A stretch of 64,000 bases of DNA from Methylobacterium oryzae (lineage in GTDB: Bacteria; Pseudomonadota; Alphaproteobacteria; Rhizobiales; Beijerinckiaceae), in contig NZ_CP090349.1 of assembly GCF_021398735.1 (NCBI RefSeq), forward strand, positions 1,618,501 through 1,682,500, in the 5' to 3' direction. Under the pieces are notes generated by a model. That model saw only the letters and a list, made by a program, of their open reading frames with translations, searched no databases and was not told the DNA's origin. Below, piece by piece: positions 24,378 to 32,543 of this stretch. The stretch's first letter is position 1; the number at the start of each line of letters is the position of its first letter. Both the position numbers and the translations under genes were made by a program.

Positions 24378-25069
24378 CACTCGACCTCGCTGGCGAGCGC
24401 GTTGACCGCCGCGGCCGTCATGGCGCTGCCGCCGCGCCGTCCGTGCACGACTACGAACGGCACGCGGCCGTCCCGCGCCAGGGCCTCCTTCGACTCCGCC
24501 GCGCCGACGAAGCCGACCGGAATGCCGATCACCGCGGCGGGCGGTGCCACGCCGGCATCGAGCAGCTCCAAGAGGCGGAACAGGGCGGTCGGGGCGTTGC
24601 CCACCGCCACGACGCTGCCCGGGAGATGCTCCCGCCACAGCTCCATGGCGGCCGCGGAGCGGGTCGTGCCGAGGCTCTTGGCGAGGTCCGGCACGCGCGG
24701 GTCGCCCAGGGTGCAGATCACCTCGTTGCCGGCCGGCAGCCGCGCCCGGGTGACGCCGTCGGCGACCATGCGGACGTCGCACAGGATCGGTGCGCCGGCC
24801 TTCAAGGCCGCGACGCCGGCCTCGGCGAAACCGGGCGCCATCTCCACGTCGGCCGGCAGGTCGGTCATGCCGCAGGCATGGATCATGCGGACGACGACGC
24901 GCTCGGCGGCGCCCGACCAGCGCCCGAGAGCGGACTCGGCGCGGATCATTGCGAAGGAGCGCGCGTAGATCGCGCCGCCGTCGCGGATGTAGTCGTAGCG
25001 GGACGGGGACTCGTGGGCCGCGGCTGGCTCCGATCCTGTCTGGCGCAGGGCGTTCTGGCTCGCGCTCAT
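24377..25069 (-). CDS. cobH: Precorrin-8X methylmutase CobH
   Basis: The 230-aa protein has RSFAMIRAESAL, the catalytic-histidine segment RMIHACGMTDLPADVE, and AVGNAPTALFRLLELLDAG with IGIPVGFVGAAESKEAL, all typical of CobH. It migrates the C11 methyl to C12 to give hydrogenobyrinic acid. ATG at 25067-25069 overlaps the cobG stop (ATGA); an in-frame ATG 8 codons upstream (25093) is less likely. Confidence 0.95.
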   Translation of the reverse strand: MSASQNALRQTGSEPAAAHESPSRYDYIRDGGAIYARSFAMIRAESALGRWSGAAERVVVRMIHACGMTDLPADVEMAPGFAEAGVAALKAGAPILCDVRMVADGVTRARLPAGNEVICTLGDPRVPDLAKSLGTTRSAAAMELWREHLPGSVVAVGNAPTALFRLLELLDAGVAPPAAVIGIPVGFVGAAESKEALARDGRVPFVVVHGRRGGSAMTAAAVNALASEVE

Positions 25070-26403
25070 GCCGGTCTCCTGGTCCTCCCGCATTCCGAAG
25101 GGGTGATCTCCGGCGCGAAGGCGGCGGAGAGCCCGTCGATCTCGGCCCTTCCTAGCCGCTCCAGCACGGCCTCGATAGGGAGATCCATCGCCGGCTCATC
25201 GCCGGGCGCACCCCCGATCACAACGCCGTAGAGGCCGTCGCGGCCGACGAGGGTCAGGTCCGCCGCACCCGGCCGCGCGCAGCCCTTGGCGCAGCCCGAG
25301 ACGTGCGCGGCATGGCCCGCGGCCGCCAGGGTGCCGAACGCCGCCGCGAGGCGGGCCGCGTCCGCGAGCGTGGGGGTCGATCCGGAGGCGCAGCCCGGCG
25401 CCCCCGTGCAGGCCGCGATCGCGCGCCGCGGATCGTCGGGGACGACGATGAACTCGGCCGCGAGCGCCGCAATCGCGGCCGCCGCTTCGGCAGCGGCCGG
25501 CGCCAGCATCACGAAGCCGCGCGTGGGGGAGAGGCGGATCTCGTCGGAGCCGATCGCCGCTGCCGTAGCCGCGATCCGGTCGAGGGCGTCGGCAGTGCAG
25601 CGCCCGAAGGGCGCGTCGGCGGCGACGCTCCGAAGGTCGCGTCCGCCCGCCGGACGCGCCGGCTCCCGTTGCGGTGCGAAGCCCCGATGCGCCTGTGCCG
25701 GTCCGGCGGGGGACTCTCCTGACGGAAGCGCCTCGGTCAGCGCGGTCCGCTCGTCGTCCGACAGGTCGCGCATCCGGCGCCGGCCAGTCCGCGCGAAGGC
25801 TCCGAGCAGGGCCGCCACGTGGCCCGGCGCCGCGTCCTCCGCGCAGGTCAGGAGCGTCCGCTGGGTCTCACCGTGCGCGACCGTGATCGCGACGCGGCCC
25901 GGCCCCTCGGCGACGACGCAGAGATCCGCCTCCGGCAGCGCCCGGCCGGGGCGGCCCTCGACAGCGACCAGGGTCTTGGCCGGCAACCCCGGGATCGCGA
26001 GCCCCGCGGTCTCGATCGCCCGGGCGAGGGCCGGCACGTCGATCGTCTCGTCCGGGTCGTGGCCGGCCAGGGGGCTCGTGAGCGTCAGGCGCTGGGGGCC
26101 GCCGTCGGCGCGCACGTCGCCGAGGCCCCGGGCCGCGAGCCAAGTGGCCAGCGGCGCGCGCGTCGCCTCGGAGACGCCGCGTATCTGGAGATTGGCCCGG
26201 GCGGTGAGATCCAGGTGCCCGTTCCCGAAGCGCCGCGCACCCTCCGCCACGGCGCGGGCCTGATCGAGGGTCAGGATCCCGAGCGGCGGATGCACGCGCG
26301 CGAGCAACCCGTCGCCCGTCGGCATGGGCCGCGCCAGACCGGGACACCAGCCCCGGCGGGCCGGTGCCTCGGGCAGGACGCGCCGATGCGGGGCGGCACT
26401 CAC
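25066..26403 (-). CDS. cobG: Precorrin-3B synthase CobG
   Basis: The 445-aa protein belongs to the nitrite/sulfite-reductase-like family. It has RRGWCPGLARPMPTGDGLLARVHPP at the N-terminus, LDLTARANLQIRG, and the 4Fe-4S/heme-type cysteines in CTGAPGCASG and HVSGCAKGCARP. CobG is the oxygen-dependent monooxygenase that makes precorrin-3B and marks the aerobic pathway. The start is GTG at 26401-26403, overlapping the cobN stop (GTGA). Confidence 0.93.
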   Translation of the reverse strand: MSAAPHRRVLPEAPARRGWCPGLARPMPTGDGLLARVHPPLGILTLDQARAVAEGARRFGNGHLDLTARANLQIRGVSEATRAPLATWLAARGLGDVRADGGPQRLTLTSPLAGHDPDETIDVPALARAIETAGLAIPGLPAKTLVAVEGRPGRALPEADLCVVAEGPGRVAITVAHGETQRTLLTCAEDAAPGHVAALLGAFARTGRRRMRDLSDDERTALTEALPSGESPAGPAQAHRGFAPQREPARPAGGRDLRSVAADAPFGRCTADALDRIAATAAAIGSDEIRLSPTRGFVMLAPAAAEAAAAIAALAAEFIVVPDDPRRAIAACTGAPGCASGSTPTLADAARLAAAFGTLAAAGHAAHVSGCAKGCARPGAADLTLVGRDGLYGVVIGGAPGDEPAMDLPIEAVLERLGRAEIDGLSAAFAPEITPSECGRTRRPA

Positions 26404-29400
26404 TCGGCGGCCTCGCGCATCAGGGCGTCGGCCGGGAGGGCGTTGCGCCGGCTGTGCCAGAGGCCGCGGTCCCGCGCCTCGTCGAACCGCTCCAGGATCG
26501 CCCGGGCCGCGGCGGGATTGGCGGCGCGCAGGCGCTCGAACACCTCGGCGTCGGCGATCCAGGCCGCGTAGAGCGCCTCGAAGCCCGCATTTGTCACCGC
26601 GTCGCTCGCGGCGGCCAGGACGAAGACCGCGTCGAGCCCCTGGGCGAGCTCCTGCGCGCCCCGGTAGCCGTGGCGCAGCTGGGCCGCGATCCAGCGGGGG
26701 TCGGCGAGGCGCCCGCGGATCAGGCGGGCCGCGTCTTCGCGGGCCGTCCGCGCCTTCGGCCGTTCCGGGACCGACACGTCGAGGCTGTAGAGGGCGGGGC
26801 TCGCCCCCTCCAGGGCCGCGGCCGCCGCGAAACCGCCCATCGCGTCGACGGCGGCGTCGCCGTCGAACAGGTCGCGCTCGGCCACGTCGAAGGCGTGGAG
26901 ATAGGCGTCGGCCGCCGCGACGCGGGCGGCGAAATCGGCGTCGGGCCCCTCGCGGTCGCCGTAGGCGTGGCCGCTCGCGGCCAAGTAGGCGCGGCCGAGG
27001 TCGGCGCGGCCGTCCCAGGCGCCGTCGAGGGCTGTGGCGGCGGTGCCGGCGCCGTAGCGGCCGGGCGCGGCCCCGTAGACGCGCACCGACGCGTCGCCCC
27101 GCCGGCGCGCCGCCGCGAGGGGATTCTCGTCGTCGGCCTCGTCCCGGTCCGCCACGGCGCGGGCGGCGCGGTCGAGCAGCGCCAGCGTGTCGGGGAAGGT
27201 GTCGCGGAACGCGCCGGAGACGCGGACGGTGACGTCGATCCGCGGCCGGTCCAGCATGGCGAGGGGCAGGATCTCGAAGCCGGTGACGCGGGTGCTGGCA
27301 TGGTCCCAGACTGGCCGGACGCCCATCAGGGCCAGGGCGTGGGCCACGTCCTCGCCACCGGTGCGCAGGGTCGGCGAGGCCCAGAGATCCATGACGATCC
27401 GGGCCGGATAGGCGCCCTCGTCCTGGAGGTAGCGGGTCACCACGGCGGCGGCGGCCTTCTCGCCGAGGAGTGCGGCGGCGCGGCTCGGGATGGCCCGCGG
27501 GTCGAGGGTCGCGAGGTTGCGCCCGGTCGGGAGCACGTCGGCCCGCCCGCGCGACGGCGAGCCCGAGGGGCCCGGCCGGACGAACCGCCCGTCGAGGGCC
27601 GCGAGCAGGCCGGTCCGCTCGGAGTCCGCGCTCGCCGCGACGGCGTCCGCGGCCCCGTCCGGGGCGCGGGCGAAGACGTGCAGGCCGTCCCGGAAGACGG
27701 TCTCGCCGAGATCGCAGAGATGGGCGTCGAGCCGCGTCAGCGCCTCGTCCATCGGCGTGTCCGGGCCGATCCCGGCACCGTCCAGCAGTCCGGACGCCGC
27801 AGCCTCCTCCAGGATGGCGCGGGCGATGAGGTCGGCGCGGCGGGGGTCGAGCACGCTGGCGGCGGAATACTCCTCCACCAGCTCGCGGAGGCGGGCCGCC
27901 TCGGGCGTCAGCGCGTGAACGGCGGTGTCGGGCGTGAGGTGCCCGAGCGCGACCCCGCCCAGGCGGCGCTTGAGCGGCGCGGCCTCACCCGGGTCGTCGA
28001 CGATGAACGGGTAGATCACCGGCAGCCCGCCGACGCAGAGCGCCGGGAAGCAGTCGGGTGACAGGGCGACGGCCTTGCCCGGCAGCCACTCCGCGGTGCC
28101 GTGCGTGCCGAGCTGCACCAGGGCGTCGAATTGCTGCCGCAGGCCGAGATGGAAGGCTAGGTAGGCGTGGGTCGGGGCGCGGTCGAGGTCGTGGTAGCCG
28201 GTCTTGCGATCGGGGTCGCGGCCGCGGTCGGGCTGGAGGAAGACCGCGAGGCCGCCGTCCCGGACCATTCGGAACCGGAAGGCGCCGTCGACGCAGGCCG
28301 GGTCCGCCTCGGCCTCGCCCCAGCTGTCGGTCACGGCGGCGCGGACGTCCTCGGAGAGCGTGCGCCACCACGCCGCGTAGGCCGCGAGCGGCACCCGGAA
28401 CGCGGGCGGCCCCTCCGTGAGCGCCGCCATCAGCGCTCCGGGCTCCGGAAGCGCGCCGGCCGCGTAGCCCGCGGCCGCGAGGTCGGCGGCGATCGCGCGG
28501 GCGCTCGCGGGCGTGTCGAGGCCGACCGCGAAGCCGGCCCGGCCGCCGCGGGCAGGGTAGTCGGACAGGACCAGGGCGACGCGCCGGGCCGCCCGGGGCA
28601 GGGCGGCCAGCCGCAGCCATCCCGCGGCCCGGTCGGCGAGCGCGGCGATGCCGGCCTCGTAGGGCACGGCGCGCCGCTCGGCGAAGCCGGCGATCTCGGC
28701 GCTCTCCTCCTTGAACGAGATCGGGAAGCCCGAGAGCCGGCCGTCGAATTCCGGCAGCGCGACCTGCATGGCGAGATCGGCCGCGCCGAGACCGCGGGCG
28801 GAGGCCTCCCAGGCCGCGCGGGGCGACCCCACCGTGAAGGCCTGGAGAACCGGGCAATCGGCGCCGTCGAGCACGAAGCCGGTCTCGTCCTCGCGGGCCG
28901 AGAAGGCGGTGGCGGCGATCACGAGATCGGGCCTGCGCGCGCGCACGGCAGCGGCGACCGCGGCGGCGGCCTGCGGCTCCTTCAGGCTCGACACGGCCAT
29001 CGGCAGCACGCCGATCCCGCGCGCCCGCAGGGCGGCGGCGAGGGCGACGAACGGGCCGGTGTCGCCGCCGAGCACGGCGGAGCGGTAGATCAGCAGGAGC
29101 GCGACGGGCTCCGCCGCGCTGCGCGCTCCGGCGAGCGGGATCGCGGTTGCGGCCGCGGAGAGGGCTGCCTCGAGGGGAAGAACTCCGCAGCCGGGGCACC
29201 AGGGAAAGCCGCGCGGGAGCGGCACGGGCGGCTCGACCGGTCCGTCGGCGCCCAGGCGAATCGCCAGGCGCCGCAGCATCCGCCGCAAATTGTCGGGGCC
29301 GCCAGCCCGGAAATAGGCGTCGAGCTGCCCGGCGAGGTCGGGATCGGTGGAGAAGGCGGCGAGGCGCGGGTCCGGCCGGTCGTCGCCCGGCAGGACCGCG

Positions 29401-29729
29401 AGGACGACGCCGTGCGCCCGCGCGGCCTCGGCGCAGCGCTCGATCCCGTAGCGCCAGTAATCGAGGCCGCCCAGGCAGCGAATCACCACGACCTTGGCGC
29501 GCGCCACGACGCGCTCGACGTAGAGGTCAACCGAGAGCGGGTGCCGCAGCCTGGCGAGCTTCGCGAGCCGCAGGCTCGGCAGGCCGGGCTCCGCGGCGTG
29601 GGCCTGCCCGACCGACGCGAGGTCGCTGTCGGTGAAGGACAGCACCACGAGGTCGCCGGGCTCCTGCCCGAGATCCACGGCCGCCTCGCCCTCGTCGAGG
29701 GAGACGGAATCGATGCGCACGAGGTGCAC
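26400..29729 (-). CDS. cobN: Cobaltochelatase large subunit CobN
   Basis: The 1109-aa protein has the CobN/ChlH-type blocks: GFPWCPGCG-like region near residue 180, DRGRDPDRKTGYHDLDRAPTHAYLAFHL, LGTHGTAEWLPGKAVALS, and VIYPFIVDDPGEAAPLKRRL. With CobS and CobT it inserts cobalt into hydrogenobyrinic acid a,c-diamide; neither partner is in the window. It is somewhat shorter than the roughly 1270-aa Pseudomonas protein, which is common in this lineage. The start is GTG at 29727-29729, 46 bp after the cobW stop. Confidence 0.95.
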   Translation of the reverse strand: MHLVRIDSVSLDEGEAAVDLGQEPGDLVVLSFTDSDLASVGQAHAAEPGLPSLRLAKLARLRHPLSVDLYVERVVARAKVVVIRCLGGLDYWRYGIERCAEAARAHGVVLAVLPGDDRPDPRLAAFSTDPDLAGQLDAYFRAGGPDNLRRMLRRLAIRLGADGPVEPPVPLPRGFPWCPGCGVLPLEAALSAAATAIPLAGARSAAEPVALLLIYRSAVLGGDTGPFVALAAALRARGIGVLPMAVSSLKEPQAAAAVAAAVRARRPDLVIAATAFSAREDETGFVLDGADCPVLQAFTVGSPRAAWEASARGLGAADLAMQVALPEFDGRLSGFPISFKEESAEIAGFAERRAVPYEAGIAALADRAAGWLRLAALPRAARRVALVLSDYPARGGRAGFAVGLDTPASARAIAADLAAAGYAAGALPEPGALMAALTEGPPAFRVPLAAYAAWWRTLSEDVRAAVTDSWGEAEADPACVDGAFRFRMVRDGGLAVFLQPDRGRDPDRKTGYHDLDRAPTHAYLAFHLGLRQQFDALVQLGTHGTAEWLPGKAVALSPDCFPALCVGGLPVIYPFIVDDPGEAAPLKRRLGGVALGHLTPDTAVHALTPEAARLRELVEEYSAASVLDPRRADLIARAILEEAAASGLLDGAGIGPDTPMDEALTRLDAHLCDLGETVFRDGLHVFARAPDGAADAVAASADSERTGLLAALDGRFVRPGPSGSPSRGRADVLPTGRNLATLDPRAIPSRAAALLGEKAAAAVVTRYLQDEGAYPARIVMDLWASPTLRTGGEDVAHALALMGVRPVWDHASTRVTGFEILPLAMLDRPRIDVTVRVSGAFRDTFPDTLALLDRAARAVADRDEADDENPLAAARRRGDASVRVYGAAPGRYGAGTAATALDGAWDGRADLGRAYLAASGHAYGDREGPDADFAARVAAADAYLHAFDVAERDLFDGDAAVDAMGGFAAAAALEGASPALYSLDVSVPERPKARTAREDAARLIRGRLADPRWIAAQLRHGYRGAQELAQGLDAVFVLAAASDAVTNAGFEALYAAWIADAEVFERLRAANPAAARAILERFDEARDRGLWHSRRNALPADALMREAAE

Positions 29730-29775
29730 CGCGGCGACCCCTAGAGCGAGTCCGGGCGGGCGTGCGCGACCGGCC

Positions 29776-30810
29776 TCATCCCGCGAGGGCCGCCGCGACG
29801 GCGTCCTTGTCGAAGCCCTTGAGGCCGATCACCACCAGCGTCCCGTCGCGGGCTTCCCCGGCCCGCCAGGGGCGGTCGAAATGATGGGTCACGCGTCGGC
29901 CGACACCCTGCACCACGAGGCGCATCGGCTTGCCCGCGACCTCGGCGAAGCCCTTGATGCGCAGGACGCCGGCGGCCTCGGCCGCCGCCTCGACCCGGGC
30001 CGCGAGATCCCCCGCGGTCACCGCCGGGCGCACCGGAAGCGCGACGGTCTCGAAATCGTCGTGGTCGTGGTCCTCGCCCTCGCCGTGATGCGAGGGGCGG
30101 GCGTCGAGGTCGTCCTCGGCGGCCGCGCCGAGACCGAGCAGCACCCGCGGGTCGATGGCGCCGTTCTCGGTCTCGACCACCTTCACGGCGCGGGGCAGGT
30201 GCCCCTCGACCTCGGCGCGGACCCGCGCCCGCGTCGCGGCGTCGATCAGGTCGGCCTTGTTGACGACCACGAGGTCGGCGCAGAGGAGCTGGTCCTCGAA
30301 CACCTCCTCCAGGGGGTTGTCGTGGTCGACCGACTGGTCGGCGGCGCGCTGGGCCGCGAGGGCCTCCGGATCCTCCGCGAAGGCGCCCGAGGCCACCGCC
30401 GGGCCGTCGACCACCGCGACCACTCCGTCGACGGTCACCCGCGAGCGGATCGCCGGCCACTGGAACGCCTGGACCAGCGGCTTCGGCAGGGCGAGGCCGG
30501 AGGTCTCGATCAGGATGTGCTCCGGCGGCTCGGCGCGGCCGAGAAGGGTCTCCAGCGCCGGCACGAAATCGTCCGCGACCGTGCAGCAGATGCAGCCGTT
30601 CGGCAGCTCGACGATGGCGTCCTCGGTGCAGCCCTCGACGCCGCAGGCGGCCAGGAAGGACTTGTCGAAGCCGATATCACCGAACTCGTTCACCAGGATC
30701 GCGAGGCGGCGCCCCTTGGCGTTCTCGACCACGTGGCGGACGAGGGTCGTCTTGCCGGCCCCGAGGAATCCGGTGACGATGGTGCAGGGGATCTTGTTCA
30801 CGAGGGTCAT
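29776..30810 (-). CDS. cobW: CobW-type GTP-dependent metal chaperone
   Basis: The 344-aa G3E GTPase has Walker A GFLGAGKTTLVRHVV, the metal motif ELPNGCICCTVADDF (CxCC), NKADLID and a histidine-rich insert (HHGEGEDHDHDDFE). It probably delivers cobalt to CobN, as recent work on CobW proteins suggests. ATG at 30808-30810 overlaps the stop of the DUF1636 gene (ATGA). Confidence 0.93.
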   Translation of the reverse strand: MTLVNKIPCTIVTGFLGAGKTTLVRHVVENAKGRRLAILVNEFGDIGFDKSFLAACGVEGCTEDAIVELPNGCICCTVADDFVPALETLLGRAEPPEHILIETSGLALPKPLVQAFQWPAIRSRVTVDGVVAVVDGPAVASGAFAEDPEALAAQRAADQSVDHDNPLEEVFEDQLLCADLVVVNKADLIDAATRARVRAEVEGHLPRAVKVVETENGAIDPRVLLGLGAAAEDDLDARPSHHGEGEDHDHDDFETVALPVRPAVTAGDLAARVEAAAEAAGVLRIKGFAEVAGKPMRLVVQGVGRRVTHHFDRPWRAGEARDGTLVVIGLKGFDKDAVAAALAG

Positions 30811-31208
30811 TCCGCGGGCTCCAGGGTGCCGGCGGGGACCGGGCGGGGTTCTGGGAAAGGGGGAATGCGGGCGATCACGCCCTTGCGGAACGCCTCCGGA
30901 CGCTCGCGCCAGGGCACGATGCCGTCCGGGGTCGCCGCGTAGGCCGCGAGCCCGCCGAGGATGATCTCGGCCGAGGCGGCCGGATCCATGTCGCCGTAGA
31001 CGTAGGTCCAGCGGTCGGCCGCGGCGACCGCCACGGTGCAGGGCCGCTTGCAGACCGAAAGGCACTCCACCGCCTCGACCCGCAGGTCCGGCGTGGCGCC
31101 GCTCCGCGCTCGAAGCGCCTCCAGCAGGCGGGCCCCGGCGCGGGGCCCGTCGGGGTCGTCGTCCGGCCGGCGGCAGGTGGTGCAGACGTAGAGAACGGTC
31201 TCAGGCAC
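30807..31208 (-). CDS. DUF1636 thioredoxin-like metal-binding protein of the cobalt operon
   Basis: The 133-aa protein begins MPETVLYVCTTCRRPDDDP and has AVECLSVCKRPCTVAV. This CxxC ... CxxxCxxxC arrangement resembles thioredoxin-like 2Fe-2S ferredoxins (DUF1636 family). Its place between cbtA and cobW in a B12-riboswitch operon points to cobalt handling or redox during corrin synthesis. No function has been demonstrated to my knowledge. The start is GTG at 31206-31208, overlapping the cbtA stop by 8 nt. Confidence 0.85.
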   Translation of the reverse strand: MPETVLYVCTTCRRPDDDPDGPRAGARLLEALRARSGATPDLRVEAVECLSVCKRPCTVAVAAADRWTYVYGDMDPAASAEIILGGLAAYAATPDGIVPWRERPEAFRKGVIARIPPFPEPRPVPAGTLEPAE

Positions 31209-31953
31209 GGGCCGCTCCCCGATCCGCGCCGCGGGCGAAGGCCTGCCACGCCCAGCCGAGCCCCAGCCCGATCAGGATCCAGAACACGAAGCTGATGGCG
31301 AGCGACCGCGCGGCGAATTGCGCGGCGAGCGCGGCCGGAAGTTCGGACGCGGCCTCGGGCGCCTGCGGGGCACCGACGACGTGCGGCGCGATGATCAGGA
31401 CGAGCCCCCCGAGGATCGTGATCAGCGCGCGGCGTATCGTGATCAGGTAGAGCCCCATCCCGGTCGCCGCGGCGGTCATCACCCACCACGCCTGCCGCGT
31501 CGCGAGCGGGGCCGCCGCGCTGCCGGGCAGTTCCGGCGGCAGGCCGAGACCCGGCGCGAGCGCGACGCTGGCGAAGGCGGCCACCGCGAAGGCGAGGCCG
31601 ACCTGCGGCGTGGGTTCGCGGCTGCAGGCGAGCATCACCGCGCCGAGCAGCAGCGCGTAGCCGACGCCGCCCACGAGGGTCGCGAGCCCGGTGAAGGCCA
31701 TCCGCGGCAGGCCGGGCGCGGGCTGCCATTCCGGCGCGGCGTCGGGCGCGGCGTGGTCGTGCCCGGCATGGGCGAGCACGATCGGGAACGCCTTGATCGG
31801 GAGCGCCTTGGCAGCCCGGTTCGGCGCCTCCTGCTGCTCGTAGCGCTCGGCCGCGACGATCAGCGGCGAGGTCAGCGTGAGTTCGAGGCCCGTTACGATG
31901 GCAGCCGCGAAGAAGCCGGCGGCGAGGGCCGCCGACAGGAGCCGGATGATCAT
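31201..31953 (-). CDS. cbtA: Predicted cobalt transporter subunit CbtA
   Basis: The 250-aa membrane protein has about five hydrophobic segments and a histidine-containing loop (LAHAGHDHAAPD), the CbtA pattern. CbtA with CbtB is a predicted B12-regulated cobalt importer, assigned by genome context; direct biochemistry is scarce. ATG at 31951-31953. It lies 16 bp after cbtB. Confidence 0.9.
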   Translation of the reverse strand: MIIRLLSAALAAGFFAAAIVTGLELTLTSPLIVAAERYEQQEAPNRAAKALPIKAFPIVLAHAGHDHAAPDAAPEWQPAPGLPRMAFTGLATLVGGVGYALLLGAVMLACSREPTPQVGLAFAVAAFASVALAPGLGLPPELPGSAAAPLATRQAWWVMTAAATGMGLYLITIRRALITILGGLVLIIAPHVVGAPQAPEAASELPAALAAQFAARSLAISFVFWILIGLGLGWAWQAFARGADRGAARA

Positions 31954-31969
31954 CCCTGGTCCGGGGACG

Positions 31970-32152
31970 TCAGTGGCAGGGGAAGTTCTGGGTGTGCCGG
32001 AAATCGTGCGCCGCGTTGTGGAGCGCGATCGCCGGCGAGAAGCCCGCCATGAACAGCAGGCCGAGGCCCAGCACGGCCGCGAGTGCGACGGCGATCGGGC
32101 GCTCCGACGCGCGGGTGCCGGCGGCGATGGGGGCGAGGGTTTGCGTCGTCAT
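31970..32152 (-). CDS. cbtB: Predicted cobalt transporter subunit CbtB
   Basis: The 60-aa protein has one transmembrane helix (PIAVALAAVLGLGLLFMAGF) and a histidine-rich C-terminus (LHNAAHDFRHTQNFPCH) that is the CbtB signature and likely binds cobalt. It is the first gene after the B12 riboswitch. ATG at 32150-32152 is 48 nt from the riboswitch end. Confidence 0.92.
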   Translation of the reverse strand: MTTQTLAPIAAGTRASERPIAVALAAVLGLGLLFMAGFSPAIALHNAAHDFRHTQNFPCH

Positions 32153-32199
32153 CAGAAGCGTCTCCAGCCGCCCCACCGGCGGCATTGCGGGATCCTGTC

Positions 32200-32370
32200 G
32201 CGACGGCAGGTCTCCTGGCTCGCGGCTCGGCGCGCCCACCGCCTTCCCGGATCGCTCCGGTGGCGCTTGGCGGGCGCTCGCCGCTCACAGTTGCGGGGGC
32301 AGCCGCGGAATCGGGGCTTCAAACCCCTCACCGCATTCCCTTTTCACCCCGTCTCCGGGGCACCGTCGCC
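32200..32370 (-). promoter_or_regulatory. Cobalamin riboswitch
   Basis: Read on the minus strand, the element has in order GGTGAAAAGGGAA (about 32355-32335), GAAGCCCCGATTCCGC, GCTGCCCCCGCAACTGTGA, a GGAAGGCG segment, and the B12 box AGCCAGGAGACCTGCC (32220-32205). The ends CGACGG and CCGTCG can pair to close the P1 helix. It precedes cbtB by 48 nt. It should shut off the cbt-cob operon when adenosylcobalamin is plentiful, by termination or translation block; the mode cannot be told. A promoter would lie between it and the divergent gene at 32544. Confidence 0.95.
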
Positions 32371-32543
32371 CGGCCGTTGTAGACGCATGACCGCCGGGAC
32401 ACAACGGAGCGGCGCCGGATCGCGGCCGTTTCCCGCGCCCGCCCCGCGATCGGGGCGGGCTTGACGGCCGCGCCCCGGAGCGGGCACCGCCGCACCCGAT
32501 ACCCGCCCGGCCCCGGCGCGGGCGCTGAACTCCCGGAGACCCG

